The notes: generated by a model not told the origin, from the sequence alone. Positions 42,193 to 51,156 are shown, counted from the first letter of the stretch. The stretch: 64,000 nt of DNA from M3007 sp964484205 (GCA_964484205.1 CAZAEZ010000030.1:5554-69553); one strand, 5' to 3'. A program made the numbers and translations.

Positions 42193-43611
42193 TCATTTCC
42201 CCCGACCTTGCAGAAGCACCAGGGCAGTATAAAACATGATTTTAAAATCCAGTGCCAGCGACATGTTTTCGATGTAAAGCAGATCAAATTTCAAACGCTG
42301 CAACATTTCCGGTACCGTGGACGCATAGCCGTATTTCACCTGCCCCCAGGATGTAATTCCCGGACGCACCTTCAACAGGTGCCGGTAATGTGGATTTTGC
42401 GCAACAATTTGATCGATGAAATGCCTGCGCTCCGGGCGCGGCCCGACCAGCGACATATCGCCACGTAGCACGTTCCAGAAATTCGGAATTTCATCCAACC
42501 GCCACTTGCGCATAATGCTGCCCCAGGGGGTACACCGCGGGTCATTTTCCTGAGACAACTGCGGGCCGGCCTTTTCCGCATCCGTATACATCGAGCGAAA
42601 TTTGAAAATGGTAAATGGCCGCCCATGCAGCCCAAGGCGTTCCTGTTGAAAAAAGACAGGTCCCGGTGATGCCAAGCGCACCCGGATCGCAATATAGACG
42701 AGGAGCGGCGACAGGAGGAGCAACACCACCAGACTTACAGAAACGTCGATCACCCGCTTGAGAACCCGCTGCCATTTCGGCATCAATTCCTGGCGAATTT
42801 CAATCAGCACCGCGCCGTACACATGGTTCATTTTTACCGTGCCCAACAGAATATCGTACATATCGGGGATGATCTTGATCAATACCGAATCACCAAAATC
42901 GAAGAGCGTGTTCAGAATGTCCCGCAGCAGATTGTGTTCCGAGGTTTCAATGGCAATAATGACCTCCTCTACCTGATGTGTTACGATGACTTCGGAAATA
43001 TTTTGCAAGGCGCCCAACCTGGTCAAATGCGAGTCGAGCAGTTGGCTGGAATTGTTGGTGTCGATATACCCGACAAATTTATTGCCCAGGCTCTTCTGCC
43101 TCCCGCTGATGTCCAGATACAAATCCAGCGCATTTTGATTTCCGCCGACCAGCAGGGTATTAAAAGCAACTTTTCCGGCTTTGAGCCTGCGGCTCGCGCG
43201 GGTCAGTAAGATCATCCGTGCAGTGGCCGTTCCCAGAAAATGCAAGGCAAACAAGGTGCAAAAAGACTGGTAGTACGTCCGGTAGTCCCGCACCACATCG
43301 TCGAGGATCAGGGTAAAAAACAAAAACAGGATGCCGAGAAAAGAAAGAAAAAATGTACGGCTGAGGGTAGCCAGCCTGGAAAGCCGGTAAATATCCACGT
43401 AGTGGTCAAAAATGGCGTAAAGCAAGATCCATCCGGTGGGTACGATCAGGGCGCCGAGAAAAAGGTTGGGGTCATTCAGCACATCCCAATCCAGCGGGAC
43501 GCCCTCCATTTTTTTCCGGTAAAAAAAGAACAGGACCCAAGCCAGCATGGCCATCACAAAATCGGCCACACCGTAAAAAAAGGTATCGCGTTGACGTTTA
43601 GCGCGGGACAA
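42193..43611 (-). CDS. Polyprenyl glycosylphosphotransferase, WcaJ/undecaprenyl-phosphate glucose type
   Basis: 472 residues from a TTG at 43611. Four N-terminal helices, a CoA-binding-like Rossmann middle (V-A-F-N-T-L-L-V-G-G-N-Q-N-A, about 145), a fifth helix (V-S-L-V-V-L-L-L-L-S-P-L-L-V-Y), and the bacterial sugar transferase domain (about 275-472). That domain contains G-P-V-F-F-Q-Q-E-R-L-G-L-H-G-R-P-F, F-K-F-R-S-M, W-R-L-D-E-I-P-N-F-W-N-V-L-R-G-D-M-S-L-V-G-P-R-P-E and R-P-G-I-T-S-W-G-Q-V. It starts exopolysaccharide or glycan synthesis by placing a sugar-phosphate on undecaprenyl phosphate. No other glycan gene is next to it. It converges with the SprB-repeat gene (19-nt gap). Confidence 0.93.
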   Translation of the reverse strand: MSRAKRQRDTFFYGVADFVMAMLAWVLFFFYRKKMEGVPLDWDVLNDPNLFLGALIVPTGWILLYAIFDHYVDIYRLSRLATLSRTFFLSFLGILFLFFTLILDDVVRDYRTYYQSFCTLFALHFLGTATARMILLTRASRRLKAGKVAFNTLLVGGNQNALDLYLDISGRQKSLGNKFVGYIDTNNSSQLLDSHLTRLGALQNISEVIVTHQVEEVIIAIETSEHNLLRDILNTLFDFGDSVLIKIIPDMYDILLGTVKMNHVYGAVLIEIRQELMPKWQRVLKRVIDVSVSLVVLLLLSPLLVYIAIRVRLASPGPVFFQQERLGLHGRPFTIFKFRSMYTDAEKAGPQLSQENDPRCTPWGSIMRKWRLDEIPNFWNVLRGDMSLVGPRPERRHFIDQIVAQNPHYRHLLKVRPGITSWGQVKYGYASTVPEMLQRLKFDLLYIENMSLALDFKIMFYTALVLLQGRGK

Positions 43612-43643
43612 AGTTGGATTCGTTGGTTAAGTGAAAGCAGGTG

Positions 43644-44510
43644 TTAGAAATAAACCAGGCGAATATTATCCAGGTATACGTTGCCGCTGGTTTGCTCCGG
43701 CGTTCCGGTGGTCCCGGTTTGCAGGGCCACCCGGAAAAACAAACGGTAATTAACCTGTTGCAGGCTTACCAGAAAATCGGTGAGGTTAAAGTACGTTTTG
43801 TTCCAGTTTTCGGAAGGGAGAAATTGGAAAACCGGTTGGGCAAGCTCATTGGAACCGCTCCCGTCATTGCCCAACAGCCACAATTCAAAGAGGATATCGT
43901 TCCGGTAGTGCATTTCCAGCCAAACCTGGCGGCCACCGGCTGAGGGCAGGTTTTCAACTTCTTCGGTTGCAATTTCGATGACTGCATGCGCCGTGTCGAC
44001 TCCAAGATAAACAGAGCGGCCTTCGAATGCCCCGTCCGGGGTGATGATAAAAGAAGTTGCCGTGTCGGCGTCCCGGTTTTCCAACACGATGCTGGTGGAA
44101 TTGAACGATGCGCGCTCCACCGACCAGGGGAAAATGGCATTCGGAAAATATTTTGTGTTCGGCTGAAGGTTGCTTGTTTGTGCAGGGCTTAGCGTCACCG
44201 TGGTTTTATACGACTCCAGAAATGGGTACAAGCCGGGCGTTTGGACAATCCCGTTTTCCTTCACTCCGGGGAACAACTCAATCGTCACATCGCCATCTGC
44301 AAGAATAGGCACCGTAGCAGGCAAGGAATAGCCGCCCAAAAATTCATCATTCACATAAAGCCAGCCATCGGTAATTTTTTGCCAACCGGCCCCACCCAGG
44401 GCATCCACTGTGAACGGTTCAATTTTCAAATAGGCCGGCAATGCTTCCTCTTCATTTTTACAGGAACTGATCAACAAGACCAGGAACAGCCCAGGCAAGT
44501 ATTGCTTCAT
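43644..44510 (-). CDS. Putative lipoprotein, unknown function
   Basis: 288 residues. Lipoprotein signal L-P-G-L-F-L-V-L-L-I-S-S-C (Cys at residue 17), then a Glu-rich spacer K-N-E-E-E-A-L-P-A-Y-L. The mature part is beta-rich. The first domain (about 25-120: W-L-Y-V-N-D-E-F-L-G-G-Y-S-L-P-A-T-V-P-I-L-A-D-G) resembles a PEGA/carboxypeptidase-like sandwich. The second, jelly-roll-like part (about 125-288) ends N-V-Y-L-D-N-I-R-L-V-Y-F. No family is certain; a carbohydrate-binding or surface role is possible. It lies between the glycosylphosphotransferase and der on the same strand. Confidence 0.72.
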   Translation of the reverse strand: MKQYLPGLFLVLLISSCKNEEEALPAYLKIEPFTVDALGGAGWQKITDGWLYVNDEFLGGYSLPATVPILADGDVTIELFPGVKENGIVQTPGLYPFLESYKTTVTLSPAQTSNLQPNTKYFPNAIFPWSVERASFNSTSIVLENRDADTATSFIITPDGAFEGRSVYLGVDTAHAVIEIATEEVENLPSAGGRQVWLEMHYRNDILFELWLLGNDGSGSNELAQPVFQFLPSENWNKTYFNLTDFLVSLQQVNYRLFFRVALQTGTTGTPEQTSGNVYLDNIRLVYF

Positions 44511-44542
44511 GTTTACTTATGTTGGTTAAGAATTTCAGGATA

Positions 44543-45844
44543 CTATTTCGAGCGCATGTACAATTCAATAGGCACTCCCGTAAAATTGTAATGCGTGCGT
44601 AATTGATTTTCTAAAAACTGCTTGTAGGAATCGCGCACCCAGTTTGGGTTGTTTACAAAAAAGGCAAAGGAGGGGTAATGCGTTGGAATTTGGGTGATGT
44701 ATTTGAATTTTGGATACCGGCCTTTTACGGAAGGCGGCGGAGTGGTTTCGATTATTTCCAGCATCAGCTCGTTTAATTTTGAGGTTTGAATTTTGCGCGT
44801 TCGGTTTTCATAAACCTGAAGCGCTACTTCAATTGCCTGAAAAATACGTTGTTTCTCAATGGCCGAAATAAACAAAACCGGCACGTCGCTGAACGGAGCG
44901 ATCCGTTTTTTTATGGCCGCCTCGTAGTCGCGCGCCGTATTGGTTTCTTTTTCTACCAAATCCCATTTGTTTACCAGGATTACTATGCCTTTGTGACGCT
45001 TTTGCGCCAAACTCAGAATATTCAGATCCTGCGCTTCCAGGCCAAGTGTTGCATCCAGCACCAGCAGGCAAACATCGGCTTCCTCCACGGCCCGGATGGC
45101 ACGCATGACAGAGTAAAATTCCAGGTCTTCTTCCACTTTGGTTTTCTTCCGGATGCCCGCGGTATCGATTAATAAAAACTCCTTGTCAAACTTTTTATAG
45201 GTCGAGTGAATCGGATCGCGGGTCGTACCGGCAATTGGTGTCACGATATTGCGCTCTTCCCCAAGCAAGGCATTTATTAGCGATGACTTCCCAACATTCG
45301 GCCGGCCGACAATAGCAAATTTGGGCAACTCGGTTTCCAGTATGGGTTCATCCTGAATATGCTCTACTACTGCATCGAGCAAGTCGCCGGTTCCGCTGCC
45401 ACTGATGGATGCAATAAAATGGGTTTCTTCGAAGCCAAGGCTCCAAAACTCATTGGCTTCCATCAAACTACGGTGATTGTCAACTTTGTTTACGACTAAA
45501 AAAACAGGTTTGTTAGACCGTCGCAACAGTTTGGCCAGTTCTTCATCCAGGTCCGTAACACCGGTTTGCGCATCGACCATAAACAGAATTACGGCAGCCT
45601 CCTGAATTGCAATGCGCGCCTGATCGCGAATAGCGGATTCAAAAACATCCTGAGAACTTTGTACAAAACCGCCGGTATCCACCACCGTAAAGCGTTTGCC
45701 GTTCCATTCACAAAATCCATACTTGCGATCGCGGGTCACGCCGGAAAAATCGTCGGTGATTGCATCCCTGGAACCGACCATGCGGTTGTACAAGGTCGAC
45801 TTGCCTACATTCGGTCGACCAACTATGGCAACGATATTTCCCAT
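44543..45844 (-). CDS. der: GTPase Der (EngA), ribosome biogenesis
   Basis: 433 residues. Two consecutive GTPase domains: the first with G-R-P-N-V-G-K-S-T-L-Y-N-R, D-T-G-G and N-K-V-D (about 8-120); the second with G-R-P-N-V-G-K-S-S-L-I-N-A, D-T-A-G-I-R and N-K-W-D-L (about 178-300). A KH-like C-terminal domain follows. It is essential for assembly of the 50S subunit. Length and motifs are standard. It is transcribed from a consensus -7 box at 45908-45915 on the minus strand. Confidence 0.97.
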   Translation of the reverse strand: MGNIVAIVGRPNVGKSTLYNRMVGSRDAITDDFSGVTRDRKYGFCEWNGKRFTVVDTGGFVQSSQDVFESAIRDQARIAIQEAAVILFMVDAQTGVTDLDEELAKLLRRSNKPVFLVVNKVDNHRSLMEANEFWSLGFEETHFIASISGSGTGDLLDAVVEHIQDEPILETELPKFAIVGRPNVGKSSLINALLGEERNIVTPIAGTTRDPIHSTYKKFDKEFLLIDTAGIRKKTKVEEDLEFYSVMRAIRAVEEADVCLLVLDATLGLEAQDLNILSLAQKRHKGIVILVNKWDLVEKETNTARDYEAAIKKRIAPFSDVPVLFISAIEKQRIFQAIEVALQVYENRTRKIQTSKLNELMLEIIETTPPPSVKGRYPKFKYITQIPTHYPSFAFFVNNPNWVRDSYKQFLENQLRTHYNFTGVPIELYMRSK

Positions 45845-45881
45845 TTTTGTGTAGCTGTTTGGGTGGGGCTGTTGGTTTGTG

Positions 45882-45915
45882 TACTTTTGTGTTTGTTATT
45901 TCCGCCTCAAAGGTA
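45882..45915. promoter_or_regulatory. Face-to-face -7 boxes for der (-) and the MBL hydrolase (+)
   Basis: Minus strand: TACCTTTG at 45915-45908, 63 nt upstream of the der ATG. Plus strand: TACTTTTG at 45882-45889, 79 nt upstream of the MBL gene. Both match TAnnTTTG exactly. They point towards each other, so if both are used the leaders overlap as antisense RNA and the two promoters may interfere. Confidence 0.5.
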
Positions 45916-45968
45916 GAGTTTTCCCGCCAGTTCCTTATTTCCCCGCCAACACCAATTCAAAGAGCCGC

Positions 45969-46871
45969 ATGAGCAAGATCCTTTTTCGCGATCCAAATGT
46001 TACCATCTTTCAAAGTGCTTTGTTCCAGACCAATTCCACGGTCATCCGAACGGATGATGTTGTGCTTATTGTTGATCCCGCGTGGTTGCCTGAAGAAGTT
46101 ATCCGGATTCGCGAATATGTCGATTCCATACGGGAAGACCGGGCCGTTTTTTTGATTTTTACCCATTCAGATTTTGACCATGTGATCGGGTACCGGGCGT
46201 TTCACAATGTGGACAAAGTTTTTATGAGTGAGGCCATGGCCGACAACCCGAACAAAGAAGCGATTGTGGAACAAATGCGCGAGTTTGATCAACGGCATTA
46301 TATCAAACGATCGTACCCGTTGGAATACCCGGAGGCAGATTTCAAGGTGTACCGGGATGGCGTTCAATACCGGCACCAAAGCACCAAAATGGCATTCTAC
46401 CTTACTCCAGGCCATACGGCAGACAGCATGATGCTGGTTGTATGGCAATTGGGATTATGCCTTGCAGGCGATTATTTGTCCAATATTGAATTTCCGTTCA
46501 TTGACCACAACAGTGTAGCCTACGAACAAACCCTGGAAAAATTGCCCCACATCCATGATCGCAATTGGTTCACCCGGCTGATCCCCGGCCACGGAGATCC
46601 GGCCCTGACGATTGCCGATTGGTTGAAAAGACGCACGGAAAGCCTGGCATACATTTACGCCCTGCGCGAAAGCATTGCTACCGATACACCTTTTGATGCT
46701 AATTCCTTGTGGAGCCGCTACCATTTCCCGTTGCTTCAACTCAAATACCACGAGGACAATATTGCCCGCATGCGGCGGGAATATGAAGAAGGGCTTTGGA
46801 CCTGGAACCCCGACGTTGGGCTCGATATTCCGGACAATGTGCCATCCGGAGAAATTCCAAAGGAAAAATAG
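45969..46871 (+). CDS. MBL-fold metallo-hydrolase
   Basis: 300 residues from ATG 45969 (M-S-K-I-L-F-R-D-P-N). The metallo-beta-lactamase fold has the signature T-H-S-D-F-D-H-V-I-G (about 70-79; H-x-D-x-D-H variant of HxHxDH), further metal ligands in T-P-G-H-T-A-D-S-M (about 145) and C-L-A-G-D-Y-L-S-N, and the last His in I-P-G-H-G-D-P. The two zinc sites appear complete. Family activities include thiolesterases, lactonases and nucleases; the substrate is unknown. It is divergent from der and convergent with the yebC-like gene (9-nt gap). Confidence 0.9.
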   Translation: MSKILFRDPNVTIFQSALFQTNSTVIRTDDVVLIVDPAWLPEEVIRIREYVDSIREDRAVFLIFTHSDFDHVIGYRAFHNVDKVFMSEAMADNPNKEAIVEQMREFDQRHYIKRSYPLEYPEADFKVYRDGVQYRHQSTKMAFYLTPGHTADSMMLVVWQLGLCLAGDYLSNIEFPFIDHNSVAYEQTLEKLPHIHDRNWFTRLIPGHGDPALTIADWLKRRTESLAYIYALRESIATDTPFDANSLWSRYHFPLLQLKYHEDNIARMRREYEEGLWTWNPDVGLDIPDNVPSGEIPKEK

Positions 46872-46880
46872 GCCGCCGGT

Positions 46881-47597
46881 TTATTCCGACATATCCATGG
46901 TGTGGAATACATTCAGCACATCATCGTCCTCTTCGAGCCGGTCGATCAGCTTGATCATTTGCTCTACCTCGTCATCCTTTAATTTTTTCGCCAAGGTGGG
47001 AATCCACTCCGCCTGAGCGCTTGTTGGCTCGATCTGCCGTTCATCCAGTGCTTTTTGCATGGTTCCGAAATCGGCAAAGTCGGCGTACAGCACGGCCTCT
47101 TCATCTTCAAACTTGATTTCCTCCAGGCCGTGATCGATCAGATCCAGCTCCAGCATTTCCCAGTCCTGCCCTTCCGATTTTACTTTAAACACCGCTTTGT
47201 GGCTGAACAGGTAACTGACACTGCCAGAGACCCCAAGGGAACCACCTGCCCGGTCAAAGTACATCCGCACATTGGCCACCGTACGGGTCGGATTGTCTGT
47301 GGCTGTTTCCACCAGTACAGCGATACCAAACGGGCCATAGCCCTCGTATACCACCTCCTGATAGTTTTCCGCATCCTTGCCCTCCGCCTTTTTAATGGCA
47401 TTTTCGACGTTGGATTTTGGCATATTTGCCGCCCGGGCATTTTGAATAGCCATGCGCAACCGCGGGTTGTAATCCGGGTTTGAGCCGCCGGATTTAACGG
47501 CAATGGCTATCTCCCGGCCGATCCGGGTAAACGTTTTGGCCATACCGGCCCAACGTTTAAATTTTCGTTCTTTTCGGAATTCAAACGCGCGTCCCAT
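46881..47597 (-). CDS. YebC/PmpR-family protein
   Basis: 238 residues from ATG 47597 (M-G-R-A-F-E-F-R-K-E-R-K). Signature motifs: F-T-R-I-G-R-E-I-A-I-A-V-K-S-G-G, N-P-R-L-R-M-A-I-Q-N-A-R-A-A-N-M-P-K, E-V-V-Y-E-G-Y-G-P-F-G-I-A-V-L-V-E-T-A-T-D-N, F-D-R-A-G-G-S-L-G-V-S-G-S-V-S-Y-L-F. The family was long described as transcriptional regulators; more recent work links YebC-type proteins to relief of ribosome stalling on proline-rich stretches. The start is a typical M-G-R-A-F-E rather than M-A-G-H-S-K, which I recall as common in Bacteroidota. Confidence 0.95.
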   Translation of the reverse strand: MGRAFEFRKERKFKRWAGMAKTFTRIGREIAIAVKSGGSNPDYNPRLRMAIQNARAANMPKSNVENAIKKAEGKDAENYQEVVYEGYGPFGIAVLVETATDNPTRTVANVRMYFDRAGGSLGVSGSVSYLFSHKAVFKVKSEGQDWEMLELDLIDHGLEEIKFEDEEAVLYADFADFGTMQKALDERQIEPTSAQAEWIPTLAKKLKDDEVEQMIKLIDRLEEDDDVLNVFHTMDMSE

Positions 47598-47627
47598 AAT
47601 TGAATTAAGGTTGATCAAAAAAGCCCG

Positions 47628-47635
47628 CAAAAGTA
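47628..47635 (-). promoter_or_regulatory. -7 promoter box of the yebC-like gene
   Basis: TACTTTTG (minus strand, 47635 to 47628) matches TAnnTTTG, 30 nt upstream of ATG 47597. It supports that start; the further upstream start at 47651 would lie before the promoter. Confidence 0.6.
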
Positions 47636-47741
47636 GACAAATTCGAGACAAGAAAAAAGGCGGATTCCCGCTGTTAAACGGGAAAAGTGTGCATTGAAAC
47701 CCGCATCTTTGCCTTTCCTATAATTAATTGCCGTTTTATCT

Positions 47742-48356
47742 ATGAAAAATTTCTGCTCCCGTCTGTTAGTTTCCTTGTTAATCGTTCAGGCGCCAACTGT
47801 TTTTGCGCAAAAAAAAGTCTACATGTCAGACGCCGTCATCAGCACGGCAGACCAGATCGATTTCGCCTATAAAAGCACCGTAAAAAAAGCCGCCGGTAAA
47901 GATGCGCAGGCCATTGTCAAATTAATGGAATTCAGCCGGATTCTGGACGGGGCGGAAGCCGTCGAACACGCCAGAACCATGCTGGAAATCATCCCTGTTG
48001 CCACCGACAAAACTGTGGCCGTAGCCATCCAGTACCTGAGTCCAAAATTGAAAAAAGTGACCCTCGACCGCATGCAAAGTGCACAAAAGAAAACAGCAAT
48101 CGAGGCACTTAAAAAACCGATAAAAAACTGGGCTCCACTGACTTGGGAGACGTTGAATAACCGCCCCCTGGTTTTTGACGATCCTGCAGCGGACAAAAAA
48201 ATGATTGATCGGGATAACACGCCAGCCGCCGGCGCTAACGAAACTAAGCCCGAAAAGCAGTGGGATGAGGGCCCTTCAAACACCAAAAAACCGGCTGCAC
48301 CGGTCCAGGCACCCAGCCCCAGCCAGCCGGCAAAAAAACAAAAAGGCGGCCAATAA
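47742..48356 (+). CDS. Exported protein of unknown function with Pro/Lys-rich tail
   Basis: 204 residues. Signal peptide L-L-V-S-L-L-I-V-Q-A-P-T-V-F-A-Q. A helical core (about 25-140: A-I-V-K-L-M-E-F-S-R-I-L-D-G-A-E-A-V-E-H-A-R-T) is followed by a low-complexity tail rich in Pro, Ala, Lys and Gln (P-A-A-P-V-Q-A-P-S-P-S-Q-P). The tail is likely disordered and could cross or bind the cell wall (inference). No family recognised. It is followed 42 nt later by the PduO-type adenosyltransferase gene; CATCTTTG at 47704-47711 is its best -7 candidate. Confidence 0.7.
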   Translation: MKNFCSRLLVSLLIVQAPTVFAQKKVYMSDAVISTADQIDFAYKSTVKKAAGKDAQAIVKLMEFSRILDGAEAVEHARTMLEIIPVATDKTVAVAIQYLSPKLKKVTLDRMQSAQKKTAIEALKKPIKNWAPLTWETLNNRPLVFDDPAADKKMIDRDNTPAAGANETKPEKQWDEGPSNTKKPAAPVQAPSPSQPAKKQKGGQ

Positions 48357-48398
48357 CCCCGGCATAGCTAAACCCCGGCAGATCAGAAATTTGAAACA

Positions 48399-48959
48399 AT
48401 GTCCTTTCCAATTTATACAAAAACCGGCGACGCCGGCGAAACAGCCCTTTTTGGCGGCAGGCGGGTACTCAAAAGTCATTTACGGGTAGATGCCTACGGC
48501 ACTGTTGACGAGTTAAATTCGTTCATCGGTTTACTGCACGATTCCCTGGAACAGGAGTCTATCCGGCAATTGCTGACCCAGGTGCAACACCGGCTGTTCT
48601 CCATCGGTGCCAACCTGGCATCCGATCCGAAAAATAACCCGGGCAATGCCGATTTGGAAGCGAATGATCTCAAGATTTTAGAGGATGCAATGGATCAGAT
48701 GGATAGTCAGTTACCCGAGCTGAAAAACTTCATACTGCCCGGTGGATATCCGACTGTTTCACTATGCCATGTATGCCGGACGGTTTGCCGCCGCGCCGAG
48801 CGGCTCATCGTGGCACTGCATCAGGAGGACCCCGTAGATGCCCTGGTTTTGCAGTATATGAACCGCTTGTCAGACTATTTTTTCATGCTTGCACGGTATT
48901 TGGGCAAGGAGGCCGGCGCACCCGAAATCCTGTGGGTAGCCCGGAATAAAAACCAATAA
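48399..48959 (+). CDS. Cob(I)yrinic acid a,c-diamide adenosyltransferase, PduO type
   Basis: 186 residues. Attaches the 5'-deoxyadenosyl group of ATP to cob(I)alamin to make coenzyme B12. Motifs: Y-T-K-T-G-D-A-G-E-T-A-L-F-G-G-R-R-V (ATP-binding N-terminus), R-V-D-A-Y-G-T-V-D-E-L-N-S-F-I-G, F-I-L-P-G-G and C-R-R-A-E-R (about 130), ending with the P-E-I-L-W helix. Complete and of normal length. It implies use of adenosylcobalamin by some enzyme elsewhere in the genome. No cobalamin riboswitch was seen in front of it. Confidence 0.95.
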   Translation: MSFPIYTKTGDAGETALFGGRRVLKSHLRVDAYGTVDELNSFIGLLHDSLEQESIRQLLTQVQHRLFSIGANLASDPKNNPGNADLEANDLKILEDAMDQMDSQLPELKNFILPGGYPTVSLCHVCRTVCRRAERLIVALHQEDPVDALVLQYMNRLSDYFFMLARYLGKEAGAPEILWVARNKNQ

Positions 48960-48972
48960 CAAGCCCCTGGAA

Positions 48973-49872
48973 TTACTCCGAAATCTCCACGACGGCATTG
49001 TTTGCATAGGCCTGCCGGAAAACTTCCGGCGCCATGCCGGTGTATTTTTTGAAAAAACGGGTAAAATAGGCGTTGTCCTCGAAGTTCAATTCGTTGGCGA
49101 TTTGCGAAACATTCGCATCCGAATTGACCAGCAAACGCTTGGCCTCCAGCACTACCCTGTCGCGAATTAACTCCCCGGCCGGTTTATTTGCCACCGCATT
49201 CACCAGCGCGTTCAGGTGGTTAGGCGTAATGAAAAGCATGCCGGCGTAATCCCGTGGCAGGCGCTTTTCCCGGAAATGAATCTCGATAAGCCGTTCAAAA
49301 TTGCGCAACACAGCCAATTGATGACTTGTTATTCCCGGTTGGGATATCCGCGGCAACTGCCGGGACAACAAAACCAACAACTGGAGCAACATGCCGCGCA
49401 AAATCTCCTGCTTAAAATCGCCGTCATTTTGAAATTCCAGCAGCATTTTCTCCATTAGCCCGTGCACCTCGCCGCAGCATTCGGCGTCCAGAATATTTGC
49501 CGGACTTTCACTCAGGGAATTAAAAAGCGGAAACTCCTGCACGAAATTGGGGTTGTGACAAATCGCGGTGAAGAAGCTTTCATTAAAATTCACCACAAGC
49601 CCGTCCGTTTGTGCGTCAAAATCCCAACTGTGGATTTGTCCGGGACCCAAGGCATAAACCTGGTGCTCAACAATTGGAAATTTTTTAAAATCGATAGAGT
49701 GCTCGCCGCCGCCGGCAGTGAATAAAACGATTTGAAAAAAATCATGCCGGTGCGGAAAACGCAGGTTAGCATGTTTTTCCTTAAACGCGCTTATCCGCGT
49801 AACCAGAAATTCCGTCGCACACTGGTCGGCTCCGATCAGGTTGCAAATACTAAACGTTGGGATGTTTTTCAC
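48973..49872 (-). CDS. AraC-family transcriptional regulator
   Basis: 299 residues from a GTG at 49872. N-terminal cupin-like sensor domain (about 20-170: F-P-H-R-H-D-F-F-Q-I-V-L-F-T-A-G-G-G-E-H-S-I-D). C-terminal pair of helix-turn-helices (about 195-290) with V-V-L-E-A-K-R-L-L, V-S-Q-I-A-N-E-L-N-F-E-D-N-A-Y-F-T-R-F-F-K-K-Y-T-G and A-P-E-V-F-R. It controls genes in response to a small ligand. It lies 49 nt downstream of the SQR-like flavoprotein on the same strand, so it may be cotranscribed and may regulate that operon. Confidence 0.9.
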   Translation of the reverse strand: MKNIPTFSICNLIGADQCATEFLVTRISAFKEKHANLRFPHRHDFFQIVLFTAGGGEHSIDFKKFPIVEHQVYALGPGQIHSWDFDAQTDGLVVNFNESFFTAICHNPNFVQEFPLFNSLSESPANILDAECCGEVHGLMEKMLLEFQNDGDFKQEILRGMLLQLLVLLSRQLPRISQPGITSHQLAVLRNFERLIEIHFREKRLPRDYAGMLFITPNHLNALVNAVANKPAGELIRDRVVLEAKRLLVNSDANVSQIANELNFEDNAYFTRFFKKYTGMAPEVFRQAYANNAVVEISE

Positions 49873-49921
49873 GTCGGTTGAAACTAGTTTTCCAGTTCAA
49901 CCGGCAAGTTACAGCATTTGT

Positions 49922-51130
49922 TCAAGCCGTCCCGTGCAATATCTTGTTCCAGTACAACCAGGGCAAAATGTGGCGCTTCATCTGATACATCGACCAACGC
50001 TCCTTACTTTGATCAAAGGGGAAAGTCTCCATCGGTTTGTTTTCGTAATCAAATTCGGCCAACACCAGCTTGCCGTAGCCGGTCACCAACGGGCAGGAAC
50101 CATAGCCGGTGTAGCGGGCTTCGGCCGGCTTACCCGTACGTATTTGGCTCATCAACTGCGCCACCAGCACCGGCGCCTGCTTGCGTACGGCCGCCCCGGT
50201 TTTGGCATTGGGCGTGCTGGAAACATCCCCGATCGAATACACATTCGGGTAGCGGTTGTGCTGGAAGGTAAATTTATCCACATCAACCCAGCCGTACGGA
50301 TTATCGGGTATGGCAAGCGGACTGTTTTTGACAAAGTCGGGCGCGCTTTGCGGCGGGGTGATATGGATCATTTCAAACTGCTCGGTTGCCTGACCAACCA
50401 CCTTTCCATCTTCATACACATCAAAAACCGCTTCTTTGCTTTCCGGTTTTATTTCCACCAGGTTGTGTTTGAAATGTGTTTTGATGCCATACCGGGCAAC
50501 TACCTGATCCAGGGTTTTCTTGTATTTTTCAACGCCAAAAATGGTGGTGCCACCGGAATAAAAATGCACGTCCACATCGCCTAAAACGCCATGTTTGCGC
50601 CAAAAATCAGCGGCCAGGTACATGATTTTTTGTGGCGCTCCGCCACATTTAACCGGGGTATTCGGGCTGGTAAACAGCGCCTTGCCCTTCCGGGTATTTT
50701 TCAGGCATTCATAGGTATAGGGCGCCATCTCAAACAGGTAATTTGACGTTATCCCGTTTTTGCCCAAATTGCCCTCAAGGCCTTTGATTTTTCCAAAATT
50801 TAATTGAATTCCGGGACAAACGACGAGGTAGTCGTATGTGTACCGGTTTCCTTCCGCCGTGACAACGGCATTTTGTTCCGGATCAAATTGCGTGGCGGCC
50901 TCCTTGAGCCAGGTAGCCTTTTCAGGCATAACAGAAGCTTCGGAACGCACCGTATCCGCTTGGTCAAACACACCGCCGGCAACCAGCGTCCAGGCCGGTT
51001 GGTAGTAGTGTTTGTCGGACGGATCAATGATTCCGATATCGAGTTTTGCGTCTTTTCGGAAAAGTTGGGCAGCCAGGGAAATGCCTGCATTTCCACCACC
51101 CACGATCAGTATTTGAAAATGATTCTTCAT
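49922..51130 (-). CDS. SQR-like FAD-dependent oxidoreductase
   Basis: 402 residues. N-terminal FAD site I-L-I-V-G-G-G-N-A-G-I-S-L-A (about 7-20). Cys162 lies in the motif P-V-K-C-G-G-A-P-Q-K, as in type II (mammalian-like) sulfide:quinone reductases. The second FAD loop Y-S-I-G-D-V-S-S-T-P-N-A-K-T-G-A-A-V is near residue 300, where true SQRs of that type carry Cys directly after G-D (recollection); here it is Val303. The C-terminus W-S-M-Y-Q-M-K-R-H-I-L-P-W-L-Y-W is amphipathic and may dock on the membrane. It could be an SQR with altered chemistry or another quinone-linked enzyme. A consensus promoter (51157-51164) drives it; the AraC gene follows. Confidence 0.82.
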   Translation of the reverse strand: MKNHFQILIVGGGNAGISLAAQLFRKDAKLDIGIIDPSDKHYYQPAWTLVAGGVFDQADTVRSEASVMPEKATWLKEAATQFDPEQNAVVTAEGNRYTYDYLVVCPGIQLNFGKIKGLEGNLGKNGITSNYLFEMAPYTYECLKNTRKGKALFTSPNTPVKCGGAPQKIMYLAADFWRKHGVLGDVDVHFYSGGTTIFGVEKYKKTLDQVVARYGIKTHFKHNLVEIKPESKEAVFDVYEDGKVVGQATEQFEMIHITPPQSAPDFVKNSPLAIPDNPYGWVDVDKFTFQHNRYPNVYSIGDVSSTPNAKTGAAVRKQAPVLVAQLMSQIRTGKPAEARYTGYGSCPLVTGYGKLVLAEFDYENKPMETFPFDQSKERWSMYQMKRHILPWLYWNKILHGTA

Positions 51131-51156
51131 CGGGTAGATTTTACTTTGATTCCAAA

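Noticed and set aside
48357..48398. Cobalamin riboswitch before the adenosyltransferase gene
   Set aside because: The gap is only 42 bp, too short for the element.
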